From NCBI GenBank assembly GCA_007130695.1, contig SLRZ01000181.1:1-41291 (forward strand): a DNA stretch of 41,291 nucleotides, given 5' to 3'. The notes beneath the pieces were generated by a model. That model searched no databases. It worked only from the letters and a program-made list of their open reading frames with translations, and had not been told where the DNA came from. This document shows positions 29,113-37,944 of the stretch, in pieces. The first letter of the stretch is position 1; each line of letters starts with the position of its first letter. The position numbers and the translations under genes are program-made. This stretch comes from Nitriliruptoraceae bacterium. GTDB lineage: Bacteria; Actinomycetota; Nitriliruptoria; Nitriliruptorales; Nitriliruptoraceae.

Positions 29113-30318
29113 GTGCTGCTGTTCACCGGCAAGGGCGGCGTCGGCAAGACGTCCGTCGCAGCCGCCACCGCCGTGCGTGCGGCGCGGCGGGGCGCCAGGG
29201 TGCTCGTGACCTCCACCGATCCCGCCCATTCGTTGGCGGACGCCCTCGACCACCCGCTCGGCGATTCACCCCAACCGCTCCCCCTCGGTGGGGACGTGGT
29301 CCTGACTGCGCAGCAGATCGACGCCCAGGTGCGCCTCGAGCGACACTGGCGGGAGATCCGGGACTACCTGGTGGCGCTCTTCGCCTGGGGCGGCGCCGGG
29401 ACGGTGGAGGCCGAGGAACTGCTCCTGCTTCCCGGCCTCGACGAGTTGTTCGCGTTGATCGACCTGCGGGACCAGGTGGGCTCGGGCGAGTACGACCTGA
29501 TCGTGGTGGACTGTGCGCCCACGGCCGAGACCCTGCGGCTGCTGGCGCTGCCGGACGCCCTGCGCTGGTACGTCGAACACATGCTGGGACCCTCGCGGCG
29601 CATGGCGCGGGCGGTGCGGCCGCTGACCCGTGGGCTCGGCGCCACGGGCGGGTCGCTGCCGTTGCCCGACGAGGAGGTCTTCGGGGCCGTCGAGCGCATC
29701 CACGGCGACCTGGCCGCCGTCCACGCCCTGCTCTGCGACCCGCAACGCACGTCGGTGCGTCTGGTGGTCAACGCCGAGCGGCTCGTGGTCGCGGAGTCCC
29801 AACGGATGGCGACCGCGCTGTCGATGTTCGGCTACGGCGTGGACGCCGTCGCGGTCAACCGCCTGCTGCCGGAGGCCGTGACCGACCCGTATCTGGCGGG
29901 CCACAAACAGCGCCAGGCCGAGCACCTGGCCACCATCCACGCGGCCTTCTCGCCCACCCCGGTCCTGACTGCGCCGCTGCTGGCCGGTGAGGTCGTGGGG
30001 CCCGAGCCGCTGCAGGAGCTCGCGGACGCCCTCTACACCGACCTCGACGAGACGACCGTCCTCCACCTCGACCGGCCCGTCGAGGTGGTCCCGGACGGCG
30101 AGGACCGCCTGTTGCGGGTGATGCTGCCCTTCACGCCCCGGGAGGCGGTCGACCTCCACCGGCGGGGCGGAGAACTGCACCTGCGTGTGGGCACCGTGCG
30201 TCGCACGGTGGCGCTTCCCGGTGCGCTCGCCCGCTTCGAGGTGGGGCGCGCACGGTTCGACGAGGGCGTCCTCGAGGTCCGGTTCGTGCCGGCCCCGGCC
30301 ACCGTGGGCGCGTCGTGA
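29113..30318 (+). CDS. ArsA/GET3-family ATPase with C-terminal HSP20-like domain
   Basis: 401 aa from the GTG at 29113. The deviant Walker A is GKGGVGKTS (6-14), followed by STDPAHSLADAL (A-loop), IVVDCAPTAETLRLL (switch II) and TSVRLVVNAERLVVAES. The last 65 residues (LLRVMLPFTPREAVDLHRRGGELHLRVG ... GVLEVRF) form the alpha-crystallin-like domain found on many bacterial ArsA relatives. No arsB or arsD is nearby, so arsenite export is unlikely; a tail-anchor or cofactor chaperone role is more plausible. The GAGGAA ribosome site at 29089-29094 is 18 bases from this GTG but 9 bases from an in-frame CTG at 29104, which may be the real start (three extra residues). Coupled to the next gene by GTGA. 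Confidence 0.9.
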   Translation: MLLFTGKGGVGKTSVAAATAVRAARRGARVLVTSTDPAHSLADALDHPLGDSPQPLPLGGDVVLTAQQIDAQVRLERHWREIRDYLVALFAWGGAGTVEAEELLLLPGLDELFALIDLRDQVGSGEYDLIVVDCAPTAETLRLLALPDALRWYVEHMLGPSRRMARAVRPLTRGLGATGGSLPLPDEEVFGAVERIHGDLAAVHALLCDPQRTSVRLVVNAERLVVAESQRMATALSMFGYGVDAVAVNRLLPEAVTDPYLAGHKQRQAEHLATIHAAFSPTPVLTAPLLAGEVVGPEPLQELADALYTDLDETTVLHLDRPVEVVPDGEDRLLRVMLPFTPREAVDLHRRGGELHLRVGTVRRTVALPGALARFEVGRARFDEGVLEVRFVPAPATVGAS

Positions 30319-30983
30319 GCGGCCAGGCACACCCGTGGTGGGCGAGCGAGGGCCCGGTCGAGGGCGGTATCGCGCCGGACGAGGACCCGGTGGAGCGCTT
30401 CCGCGCCGCGCGCCGTGGTTCGCCGACGAACGGCGAGGGGGCGTCGACCCCGGGCCGCACGTCGGCCGGTGACTCCACGCCGAACGGTGGCGTGGCCGGA
30501 GCCGACGCCGAACCGTGGCTCGAGGCCGCCGCTGCCACGATGTCGCGTCTGGCACGGGATCTCGCCCAGGGCAGCCCGCGTGGTGGTGCGGCCCCGCCCC
30601 GGGGCCAGGCTGAACGGCCGGTCGCCGGTGAGGACCGCGACGGTCGGGCCTGCGACGGCGACGGCGATGGGGGCCACGCCGAGGAACCCGAGGTGGGCGA
30701 CGCCGGGGTTGCCGGCGCGGGCGACACCGCGGACGACACCGCGGACGTCGGCTCTGCCGCCGGCGCGACGGGTGGGGAGCCGCGAGCTCACACACCGGAC
30801 GTCTGTGGGGTGTGTCCGATCTGTGTGGGTCTGCGGGCCCTGGCGGAGTCCCGTCCTGAACTGGTCGGCCACCTCGCGGAGGCCGCCCGCCACGTCGCGT
30901 TGGCCGCCCGGTCGCTCATGGATCGGCCCGAGCGCGACGGCGCCGCCGAAGACGAGCCGCTCGAGCACATCGACCTGGACTAG
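30315..30983 (+). CDS. Disordered protein with C-terminal CxxCPxC motif
   Basis: 222 aa, GTG overlapping the ArsA-like stop. Most of the chain (about 30-155) is low-complexity, rich in Gly, Ala, Asp and Arg. The conserved part is the C-terminus: CGVCPICVGLRALAESRPELVGHLAEAARHVALAARSLMD (about 163-202), where three Cys in a CxxCPxC pattern precede an amphipathic helix pair. From memory, small actinobacterial proteins near ROK glucokinase and ArsA genes share a CxxCPxC...RPE...LA pattern, so this is probably their orthologue with a longer disordered arm. A metal or redox site is possible. A client or regulator of the coupled ATPase is the simplest guess. Confidence 0.7.
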   Translation: MSGQAHPWWASEGPVEGGIAPDEDPVERFRAARRGSPTNGEGASTPGRTSAGDSTPNGGVAGADAEPWLEAAAATMSRLARDLAQGSPRGGAAPPRGQAERPVAGEDRDGRACDGDGDGGHAEEPEVGDAGVAGAGDTADDTADVGSAAGATGGEPRAHTPDVCGVCPICVGLRALAESRPELVGHLAEAARHVALAARSLMDRPERDGAAEDEPLEHIDLD

Positions 30984-31022
30984 CGGGGCCACCCTGCCCG
31001 CATGAGACGAGGAGGCTGCACG

Positions 31023-31952
31023 GTGCCCGAGCCCGTCGCGATCGGGATCGATGTCGGTGGGACGAAGCTGGTTGCGGCCACCCTCGCCGCCGACGGCCGC
31101 GTGCTCGAACGCCTGCGGCGGGACACGCCGGCACGGGACGCCGATCGTCTCGTGGCCGACCTCGGCGGGCTGATCGCCGAGCTGGGGCCGGGCCTGCCGG
31201 TGGGGATCGGCATCGCCGGCCTGGTCACCCCGGAGGGGGTCGTGCGCTACGGCCCGAACATCTCCGTCCGCGACCTCGACCTGGCCGGGGCCCTGCGTGC
31301 CGAGGGCGCGACGCACGCGGTCGTGGTCAACGACGCGTCCGCCGCGGCACTGGGCGAGCAGCGCGCCGGCGCCGCCCGCGGACACGCGGACGTGGTGCTG
31401 CTGACCCTGGGCACCGGGATCGGTGGGGGCGTGGTGGTCGGCGGCACGCTGCTGGTCGGGGCCATGGGGTTCGCCGGCGAACTCGGCCACGTCGTCGTCG
31501 AGGACGCGGGGCGTCGGTGTCCGTGCGGGAACCAGGGATGCATCGAGGCCTACGCGTCCGGGACGGCGATCGGCCGTCGGGCGCAGGAGCGACTCGCGCG
31601 GGAGTCGACCGACAGCAGGCTGCGCGCCGTGGAGGAGCTCACCGGCCGGGCGGTCACGACGGCGGCCCGGGACGGTGACCGGCTCGCACGGGAGGTCCTC
31701 GTGGAGGCGGGCCGCTGGCTCGGGGTCGCCATGGTCAGCCTGACCAACGCGCTGGACCCCGAGGTCATCCTCCTGGGCGGCGGGGCGGCCGCGGAGACCG
31801 CGACGTGGATGGTGCCGGCCGCACGGGAGACGCTCGAGCACCGGATCATCGGCGGCGGATGGCGGCGGCCGCCGGACATCGAGCTCACCGCCCTCGGTGA
31901 CGACGCCGGCATGGTCGGAGCGGGGCTGCTGGCCGCCGACCACGCCACGTAG
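31023..31952 (+). CDS. ROK-family glucokinase
   Basis: 309 aa from the GTG at 31023, preferred over the ATG at 31002 because AGGAGG lies 7 bases upstream. ATP motif IDVGGTKL (7-14), catalytic Asp in VVNDASAAALGE, GTGIGGGVVVGG, and the ROK zinc site CPCGNQGCIEAYAS with preceding GELGHVVVE. No N-terminal HTH is present, so it is a kinase rather than a ROK repressor. Glucose is the most likely substrate, giving glucose 6-phosphate; other hexoses or N-acetyl sugars cannot be excluded. It is 39 bases after the CxxCPxC gene and 9 bases before the peptidase gene, so part of one operon headed by the ArsA-like gene. Confidence 0.9.
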   Translation: MPEPVAIGIDVGGTKLVAATLAADGRVLERLRRDTPARDADRLVADLGGLIAELGPGLPVGIGIAGLVTPEGVVRYGPNISVRDLDLAGALRAEGATHAVVVNDASAAALGEQRAGAARGHADVVLLTLGTGIGGGVVVGGTLLVGAMGFAGELGHVVVEDAGRRCPCGNQGCIEAYASGTAIGRRAQERLARESTDSRLRAVEELTGRAVTTAARDGDRLAREVLVEAGRWLGVAMVSLTNALDPEVILLGGGAAAETATWMVPAARETLEHRIIGGGWRRPPDIELTALGDDAGMVGAGLLAADHAT

Positions 31953-31961
31953 GAGACGACG

Positions 31962-34127
31962 TTGAGCTTTCCCCGACAGCATGCTCGGACCCGACGGTTC
32001 ACCCTCGGGGTGCCGCGGGCCTTCGCGCCCGCACCCGACGGGAGGCGGGTGCTCTATCTGCGCACGCCCTCCGGCGACGACCCGGTCACCTCGTTGTGGA
32101 GTCTCGACACGGCCGACGGCACCGAGCGACTGCTCGTCGACGCCCGCCGGTTCGGTGACGAGGGCGACCTGCCCGACGCCGAGCGGGCCCGACGTGAGCG
32201 CGCTCGCGAGACGGCCGGTGGTATCACCGCCTACGCGACCGACCGTGAGGTGCAGCTGGCGGCGTTCGCGCTCGCCGGACGGTTGCACACCGTGCGGGTC
32301 GACTCGGCCAGGGTGGTCGAGCACCCGGTGGCGGGGGCGGTCTTCGATCCCCGTCCGGATCCGACGGGGCGCCGGGTCGCGGTCGTGGTCGGTGACGGGC
32401 TGCACTTGGTGGAGCTCGATGCCGGGGACGCCCCCGGCTCGGTGCGACCGCTGGCCGTCGAGGATGGCGCCGCCTGGGGACGCGCGGAGTTCATCGCCGC
32501 CGAGGAGATGGGCCGCGGGCGGGGCTACTGGTGGTCGCCCGACGGGGATCGGCTGGCGGTCACCCGTGTCGTGGAGGACGAGGTCCCGGAGTGGTACATC
32601 GCCGATCCCGCGAACCCCGGGGCACCACCGGTGCCGCACCGCTACCCGGCGGCGGGCACCGTGAACGCCGACGTGGGTCTGGCCGTGATCCCGGTCGAGG
32701 GGGACCACCGCGTCGACGTGGCCTGGGACCGGGAGGCCTTCCCCTACCTGGCGCGGGTGTCGTGGGGGCCCGGGCCGCTGACGCTGCAGGTCCAGTCACG
32801 TGACCAGCGACGATCCGAGATCCTGGTGGTGGACCCGGACACGGGGGCCACCCGCTGCGTGCGGGCACTCGAGGACGACTGCTGGGTGGAGCCGGTCGAC
32901 GGGGCACCGGCCTGGAGCGGGGACCGGCTGGTGACGGTCGAGGACCGGCTCGGACACGGCCCCGGCGGCAGCCGCGTCCTGGCCATCGACGGCGAACCCG
33001 TCACGGAACCCGGCGTGCAGGTGCGCGGTGTGGTGTCGGCCACGCCCGGGCTGATCACGCTCACGGCCTCGGTGCAGGACCCGACCCAGGTCCACGTGCT
33101 CCACCACGAGCCCCCCTCCGGGCGGACGTGGTCGTCGACGGACGGGGTGCCGGGCGTCCACGGGGCCGCGCGTTCCGCCGGGGTGCAGGTGGTCCGCAGC
33201 GCGACCCTGCCCGACGTACGTCCCCGGGTCCGGGTCACCCGGCTGGACGGCGCGCACGCCGCCGACGCGGACGCGACCGTCGACCTCGACGTCGTGTCCG
33301 AGACCCCCCTGGTCGAGCCGCGGCCGCGGTTCCTGCGGCTCGGGGAACGGGAACTGCACGGTGCGCTCCTGCTGCCCCGGGACGCGGGGGAGGGGAAGCT
33401 GCCGGTCGTCCTGGATCCCTACGGCGGGCCCCACGCGCAGCGCGTGCTGTCGGCGCCGGGCCCGTACCTGACCTCCCAGTGGCTGGCCGATCAGGGCTTC
33501 GCGGTGCTGGTCGTGGACGGGCGCGGGTCGCCGGGACGCGGTCCCGCGTTCGAACGTGCGGTGCACCGGGACCTGGCCACGCCGGTCCTCGACGACCAGG
33601 TCGACGCCCTGCACGCCGCCGCCGAGGTCGAGCCGCGGCTCGACCTCGACCGGGTGGCGCTCCGGGGGTGGTCGTTCGGTGGGTACCTGGCCGCACTGGC
33701 GGTGCTGCGCCGCCCCGACATGTTCCGGGCGGGGGTCGCCGGTGCGCCGGTGACCGACTGGCGGCTGTACGACACCCACTACACCGAGCGCTACCTCGGT
33801 CACCCCGAGACCGACGCCGAGGCCTACCGGATCTCGAGTCTCGTGGACGTCGACGGAGAACTCATCGATGCCGTACCGGCCCCGCCGGGTCGACCCGAGC
33901 CGCAGCTGCTGCTGATCCACGGGCTCGCCGACGACAACGTCGTCGCGGCCCACGCGCTGCGGTTGTCGGGTGCCCTGTTGGCCGCCGGGCGAGATCACCG
34001 CTTCCTCCCGCTGTCCGGGGTGACGCACATGACGCCGCAGGAGGTGGTCGCGGAGAACCTCCTCACCCTGCAGGTCGCGTTCCTGCGCGAGGCGCTCGGC
34101 GCCGGCCCCGGCGGGTCGTGGGGATGA
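31962..34127 (+). CDS. Dipeptidyl-peptidase IV-type S9 serine peptidase
   Basis: 721 aa from a TTG at 31962, with AGGAG 6 bases upstream. The N-terminal half is a beta-propeller with the substrate N-terminus recognition pair in FIAAEEMGRGRGYWWSPDG. The C-terminal alpha/beta hydrolase carries VVLDPYGGPHAQ, the nucleophile Ser in LRGWSFGGYLAAL (about 570), the Asp in IHGLADDNV (about 657) and the His in SGVTHMTPQE (about 689). DPP-IV enzymes remove N-terminal dipeptides, usually after Pro or Ala. No signal peptide is visible, so it is probably cytoplasmic. It follows the glucokinase gene by 9 bases and overlaps the next small gene as ATGA. Confidence 0.92.
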   Translation: MSFPRQHARTRRFTLGVPRAFAPAPDGRRVLYLRTPSGDDPVTSLWSLDTADGTERLLVDARRFGDEGDLPDAERARRERARETAGGITAYATDREVQLAAFALAGRLHTVRVDSARVVEHPVAGAVFDPRPDPTGRRVAVVVGDGLHLVELDAGDAPGSVRPLAVEDGAAWGRAEFIAAEEMGRGRGYWWSPDGDRLAVTRVVEDEVPEWYIADPANPGAPPVPHRYPAAGTVNADVGLAVIPVEGDHRVDVAWDREAFPYLARVSWGPGPLTLQVQSRDQRRSEILVVDPDTGATRCVRALEDDCWVEPVDGAPAWSGDRLVTVEDRLGHGPGGSRVLAIDGEPVTEPGVQVRGVVSATPGLITLTASVQDPTQVHVLHHEPPSGRTWSSTDGVPGVHGAARSAGVQVVRSATLPDVRPRVRVTRLDGAHAADADATVDLDVVSETPLVEPRPRFLRLGERELHGALLLPRDAGEGKLPVVLDPYGGPHAQRVLSAPGPYLTSQWLADQGFAVLVVDGRGSPGRGPAFERAVHRDLATPVLDDQVDALHAAAEVEPRLDLDRVALRGWSFGGYLAALAVLRRPDMFRAGVAGAPVTDWRLYDTHYTERYLGHPETDAEAYRISSLVDVDGELIDAVPAPPGRPEPQLLLIHGLADDNVVAAHALRLSGALLAAGRDHRFLPLSGVTHMTPQEVVAENLLTLQVAFLREALGAGPGGSWG

Positions 34128-34417
34128 GGGAGCAGCCGGCGCGAGGCGGGAGCACGATCGACCCGCTCGAATTCCTTCTCGACCGGGACCTGCCCTTCGC
34201 GCTGGCCACCACGATGGCCTCGTTGACGGCCCTCTGGGCGCTGGCTATGGCTGCACGCTCCGGGGAGCGCGCCCGTCGGCGTGGTTACGCCGGCCTCGCG
34301 GCCCTCACGAGCCTCGAGGCCGCCGGGATGTACGCCGCCCGACTCCGTCGGGCCAGAATGTGCGCCGGGCCTCGACCCGTCGGCGCCGGGGCCGGGTGGC
34401 AACGCCGTCGCCGGTGA
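34124..34417 (+). CDS. Small membrane protein, unknown
   Basis: 97 aa, ATG overlapping the peptidase stop. Two hydrophobic stretches (FALATTMASLTALWALAMAA, about 25-44, and YAGLAALTSLEAAGMYAA, about 54-71) are joined by a basic loop (RSGERARRRG), so a two-helix membrane hairpin is likely. The C-terminus is basic (GWQRRRR). No family recognised. It ends 3 bases before the stop of a convergent small membrane-protein gene. Real expression is supported mainly by the coupled start. Confidence 0.55.
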   Translation: MREQPARGGSTIDPLEFLLDRDLPFALATTMASLTALWALAMAARSGERARRRGYAGLAALTSLEAAGMYAARLRRARMCAGPRPVGAGAGWQRRRR

Positions 34418-34420
34418 CGG

Positions 34421-34885
34421 CTACCGCTGGTCGGTGTCGTCGTCGGGTTCCCGGCCGAGCATCCACACGATGCCGATGACCGCCGCGGCGAGGATCAGCA
34501 GACGCAGCGGGAAGGGGATCGGTGCGGCCGCGAGCATCAGCGCGGCGACGAGGATCGCCACCGGGCGGGCGAAGCGCGACATGCGCTGTGCGGTCAGTGG
34601 CCGCTCGTCACCCCCACCGCCACCGGCCGGCTTCCGCGGGGCGGTGCCGCGTGGACGACGTGCCCCGCGCTCGGCGCTCTGGGCGCGTGAACCCCGGGCA
34701 GCGCGCGCGATGGTGTCCATGTTCGCCACGAGGGTGGCGTGGGCCTGATCGGAGTCGCCGTCCTCGACGGTGACCTCGATCCCCTCCCGGGTCCGTTTCG
34801 CCTGCGGGGTGATGCCTGCCTGCTGCAGCACCTCGACGAGGACGGTGGCCTGTTCGGGCGGCCAGGTCCCCAGGTCTTCGGCCAA
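34421..34885 (-). CDS. Hypothetical protein with two C-terminal membrane helices
   Basis: 154 aa from the TTG at 34885 (GGAG 7 bases upstream); a GTG at 34933 would add 16 residues but has no ribosome site. The N-terminal part (LAEDLGTWPPEQATVLVEVLQQAGITPQAKRTREGIEVTVED) looks like a small alpha/beta domain. A basic, Gly-rich linker follows, then two adjacent helices (FARPVAILVAALMLAAAPI and LRLLILAAAVIGIVWML). No known family. It diverges from plsC; the two genes appear to use overlapping -10 hexamers. Function unknown. Confidence 0.65.
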   Translation of the reverse strand: MAEDLGTWPPEQATVLVEVLQQAGITPQAKRTREGIEVTVEDGDSDQAHATLVANMDTIARAARGSRAQSAERGARRPRGTAPRKPAGGGGGDERPLTAQRMSRFARPVAILVAALMLAAAPIPFPLRLLILAAAVIGIVWMLGREPDDDTDQR

Positions 34886-34941
34886 CGTGGTGTCTCCATT
34901 CGTCCGTGATCCCGGGGCTCGACGCCCCGCCACGGTGGCCC

Positions 34942-34948
34942 TAGGCTA
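34942..34948. promoter_or_regulatory. Overlapping divergent -10 hexamers for plsC and the facing gene
   Basis: Within CTAGGCTATC the plus strand reads TAGGCT (34942-34947) and the minus strand reads TAGCCT (34948-34943). Polymerase bound for one direction would exclude the other. Confidence 0.35.
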
Positions 34949-35020
34949 TCCAGTGGAGAGGGAGAGGTGTTTCGTCGCCGCCTCCTGCTCGTTTCTTGGA
35001 ACCGACGGGAGGAAGATCGA

Positions 35021-35785
35021 GTGCCGGGTATGCCGGACGCACCGCGTTTGTACCGGGCACTGAAGCGTGTCCTGCCGCCGGTCGCCAACCCCTACTTCCA
35101 CGTGGACTGCGAGGGGCTCGAGCACGTGCCGGTCGAGGAGCCGGCGGTGCTCGCGTGCAACCACCTGTCGTTCATCGACTCCATCGTGCTCCCGCTCAAC
35201 ATCGCCCGGCCGGTCTATTACCTCGGCAAGGCGGACTACTGGGACTCGTGGAGGACCCGCTGGTTCTTCCAGGGCACCGGGGTCGTGCCGATCCAGCGCG
35301 GTGGTGGTGCGGCCAGCGACAACGCCCTCAAGACCGGCGTCGACATCCTCAACAGCGGGGAACTGCTGGGCATCTACCCGGAGGGCACCCGCAGCCCCGA
35401 CGGCCGGCTGTACCGGGGCAAGACCGGCCCCGCCCGCATCGCCCTCGAGGCCGGCGTGCCCATCATCCCGTGTGCCGTGCTCGGCACCGACAAGGCGATG
35501 CCCACCGGCACCTACCGGCCCCGCCGGGAAGACATCACGGTGCGCTACGGGCAGCCGCTCGACCTCTCGCGCTACTACGACCGGCGCGACGACCCGTTCG
35601 TCCTGCGGTCGGCCACCGACGAACTCATGTACGAGATCATGATGCTCTCGGAGCAGGAGTACGTCGACGAGTACGCGGCCAAGATCAAGAGCGGCGACGT
35701 GCGCATGGACGACGACCTGTCGACGCCCCGCCCGGCGCCCGCCGCCGACGAGGACACCGGGGACCACGGCCGCGCGACGGGATGA
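35021..35785 (+). CDS. 1-acyl-sn-glycerol-3-phosphate acyltransferase (PlsC family)
   Basis: 254 aa from the GTG at 35021, chosen because GGGAGGA lies 7 bases upstream; an in-frame GTG at 34967 is a weaker choice. The catalytic HxxxxD motif is His48-Asp53 (CNHLSFIDS). The phosphate-binding motif is YPEGTRSPDG and the later block VPIIPCAVLGTDK. The family transfers an acyl chain to lysophosphatidate on the inner membrane surface to make phosphatidate. No strong membrane helix is present, so it is probably peripheral. The C-terminus has an acidic tail (DDDLSTPRPAPAADEDTGD). Acyl acceptor could differ. Convergent with msrB (25-base gap). Confidence 0.9.
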   Translation: MPGMPDAPRLYRALKRVLPPVANPYFHVDCEGLEHVPVEEPAVLACNHLSFIDSIVLPLNIARPVYYLGKADYWDSWRTRWFFQGTGVVPIQRGGGAASDNALKTGVDILNSGELLGIYPEGTRSPDGRLYRGKTGPARIALEAGVPIIPCAVLGTDKAMPTGTYRPRREDITVRYGQPLDLSRYYDRRDDPFVLRSATDELMYEIMMLSEQEYVDEYAAKIKSGDVRMDDDLSTPRPAPAADEDTGDHGRATG

Positions 35786-35810
35786 GCAACGCCCGGGCCG
35801 CGAGAGCCCG

Positions 35811-36245
35811 TCAGGCCCCGCCCGGGCCCGGGTCGAGTTCGAGCGCCACGGAGTTGATGCAGTAGCGCTGTCCGGTCGGCTGGTCGGGGGCGTCGTCGAA
35901 GACGTGCCCGAGGTGGCCGCCGCAGGTCGAGCACACGACCTCGACCCGCTGCATGCCCAGTGAGGTGTCGGTGCGGTACTCGACCTTGTCCTCCTCGGCG
36001 GGCTGGTAGAAGCTCGGCCACCCACAGTGCGCGTCGAACTTCGTGGCCGAGGTGAACAGGGAGGTCCCGCAGGCCGCACACCGGTAGACGCCGTCGCCGG
36101 CCTCGTCCCAGTACGCGCCGGTGAACGGCCGCTCGGTCCCCTGCTCGCGGAGCACGTGGTACTGCTCCGGGGTCAGTCGCTCGCGCCACTCGGCGTCCGT
36201 GAGCTCCCGTGCCCGGCCGGGGTCGAGTTCGGTGTGGTCCGTCAT
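35811..36245 (-). CDS. msrB: Peptide-methionine (R)-S-oxide reductase
   Basis: 144 aa from the ATG at 36245 (GAGGA upstream). Zinc-binding cysteines are Cys56/Cys59 (YRCAACG) and Cys105/Cys108 ([13 protein letters not shown]). The catalytic Cys is Cys129 in RYCINSVAL, and substrate-pocket residues are HCGWPSFY. MsrB reduces methionine-R-sulfoxide in proteins, using thioredoxin. Length and motifs are normal. It is 52 bases downstream of glpK on the same strand and probably shares its message, although the functions are unrelated. Confidence 0.95.
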   Translation of the reverse strand: MTDHTELDPGRARELTDAEWRERLTPEQYHVLREQGTERPFTGAYWDEAGDGVYRCAACGTSLFTSATKFDAHCGWPSFYQPAEEDKVEYRTDTSLGMQRVEVVCSTCGGHLGHVFDDAPDQPTGQRYCINSVALELDPGPGGA

Positions 36246-36297
36246 GGGGGTCCTCGAGGGTCGGCGCTCACCACGCGACGGTACCCCGCCGTGGACG

Positions 36298-37806
36298 TCA
36301 CCCCTCGGTGACGTGGGCCCAGCCCCGGGAGCGCTCCACGGCCTCGCGCCAGCCCTGGAGCAGCCGGCCACGACGCCCGGCCTCCATGGCGGGCACGAAG
36401 CGGCGCTCGAGGCGCCAGACATGCTCGAGTTCCTCGGTCGAGGCCCACACGCCGGCGCCGAGTCCGGCGAGCAGGGCCGCCCCCAGCACCGTGGTCTCGG
36501 CCATCTCCGGTCGCAGCACCTCGACGTCCAGCAGGTCGGCTTGGAACTGGCAGAGCAGGTCGTTGACGGCCGCGCCTCCGTCGACCCGCAGCTGCTGGAG
36601 GTCCTGGCCCGAGTCTCGCTCCATCAGCCGGGCCACGTCGACGGTCTGGTAGGCCATCGCCTCCAGGGCCGCGCGGGCGAAGTGGGCACGACCCGAACCA
36701 CGCGTCAGGCCCACGATCGTCCCGCGGGCGTACTGATCCCAGTGCGGCGCCCCCAGACCCGTGAAGGCCGGCACCAGGTAGACCCCCTCGTTGCCGTCGG
36801 GCAGCGTCGCCGCCAGCGCTTCGGTCTCGTCGGCCGAGGAGATCACCCCCAGCTCGTCGCGCAACCACTGCACGCTCGCGCCGGTGACGAAGATCGCCCC
36901 CTCCAGGCAGTAGGTCGGGGTGCCGTCCAACTGCCAGGCGACCGAGGTCAGCAGGCCGTGCTCGGAGACCGGGGCCTGCGAGCCGGTGTTCAGCAGCAGG
37001 AACGAGCCGGTGCCGTAGGTGTTCTTGGACATGCCCGGTTCCCAGCACCCCTGGCCGAACAGGGCGGCCTGCTGGTCGCCCGCGACCCCGGTGATCGGGG
37101 CGTCGATGCCGAGGAACGCGTCCGGGTCGACCCGGCCGAGCTCGCCGGAGCTGTCGCGCACCTCGGGGAGCAGGCCCGTGGGCACCCCGAGCAGGTCGGC
37201 CATCTCCTCGCTCCAGGCGCCCCGACGGATGTCGTAGAGCATCGTCCGGCTCGCGTTCGAGGGCTCGGTGACATGCGCACGGCCGGACGTGAGCCGGGCG
37301 ATGAGCCACGTGTCGATGGTCCCGAAGGCCAGTTCCCCGCGCTCGGCGGCGGCGCGGACCCCCTCCACCTCGTCGAGCAGCCAGGCGGCCTTGGTCCCGG
37401 AGAAGTAGGCGTCGACGACCAGCCCGGTCGTGCGGCGAATGTGCGGCCCGTACCCCTGTTCCTTGAGTCGGTCACAGTGGCCCGCCGTGCGGCGGTCCTG
37501 CCACACCACCGCCCGGTGGACGGGACGCAGGGTCGAACGGTCCCACAGCACGGTGGTCTCGCGCTGATTGGTGATGCCCAACGCGGTGACGTCCGCGGCC
37601 GGGGTGTCGGCCGCCTCGAGCGCGTGCCGGCACGCCTCGATCGTGGCCGACCAGATCTCCTCCGCGTCGTGCTCGACCCAACCCGGGTGCGGGTAGTGCT
37701 GGGTGAAATCGCGGTAGCCCGACCCCAGCAGGGCTCCCCGCTCGTCGATGACGAAGCCGCGCACGCCGGTCGTGCCGGCGTCGATGCTCAGGATGCGTGC
37801 CGCCAC
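36298..37806 (-). CDS. glpK: Glycerol kinase
   Basis: 502 aa from the GTG at 37806 with AAGGCGG 5 bases upstream; the length is standard for GlpK. FGGY-family motifs: [14 protein letters not shown] (phosphate 1), [13 protein letters not shown] and AVVWQDRRT (glycerol site), [28 protein letters not shown], and [21 protein letters not shown] (adenosine site). The enzyme makes sn-glycerol 3-phosphate from glycerol and ATP. No glpF, glpD or glpR gene is in the window. It diverges from pfkA across 194 bases, which would let one region control glycerol entry and glycolysis. msrB follows it. Confidence 0.96.
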   Translation of the reverse strand: MAARILSIDAGTTGVRGFVIDERGALLGSGYRDFTQHYPHPGWVEHDAEEIWSATIEACRHALEAADTPAADVTALGITNQRETTVLWDRSTLRPVHRAVVWQDRRTAGHCDRLKEQGYGPHIRRTTGLVVDAYFSGTKAAWLLDEVEGVRAAAERGELAFGTIDTWLIARLTSGRAHVTEPSNASRTMLYDIRRGAWSEEMADLLGVPTGLLPEVRDSSGELGRVDPDAFLGIDAPITGVAGDQQAALFGQGCWEPGMSKNTYGTGSFLLLNTGSQAPVSEHGLLTSVAWQLDGTPTYCLEGAIFVTGASVQWLRDELGVISSADETEALAATLPDGNEGVYLVPAFTGLGAPHWDQYARGTIVGLTRGSGRAHFARAALEAMAYQTVDVARLMERDSGQDLQQLRVDGGAAVNDLLCQFQADLLDVEVLRPEMAETTVLGAALLAGLGAGVWASTEELEHVWRLERRFVPAMEAGRRGRLLQGWREAVERSRGWAHVTEG

Positions 37807-37848
37807 GATCCGCCTTTTCGTGTCTCGTCGACCTCGGCCACGCCGTCG

Positions 37849-37854
37849 AGCGTA
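37849..37854 (-). promoter_or_regulatory. Candidate -10 (TACGCT) for glpK
   Basis: TACGCT on the minus strand, 43 bases before the glpK GTG. No -35 match. Confidence 0.35.
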
Positions 37855-37944
37855 GTCACGGGTCGACGACCCCCGCGGTGCCCCGGTCACCTCCCGCGGG
37901 TGCCCGTCGGTCGCGCCGGGAGAACCGGCCCGGGCGCGCCGTAG

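Noticed and set aside
29113-30318. Arsenic resistance locus
   Set aside because: No arsB, acr3, arsC, arsD or arsR gene is nearby, and the ATPase has a single ATPase unit plus HSP20-like tail as in non-arsenic relatives.
30033-32708. Very long open frame (891 codons) on the minus strand
   Set aside because: It lies opposite the ArsA-like, CxxCPxC, ROK and peptidase genes, all of which have clear family motifs and ribosome sites. Long antisense frames are normal in GC-rich DNA, and its product has no recognisable domain.
35786-35830. GCCCGGGC repeats between plsC and msrB as a terminator
   Set aside because: Two copies of a self-complementary GC octamer are easily produced by base composition, and no stable long stem could be drawn without overlapping msrB coding sequence.
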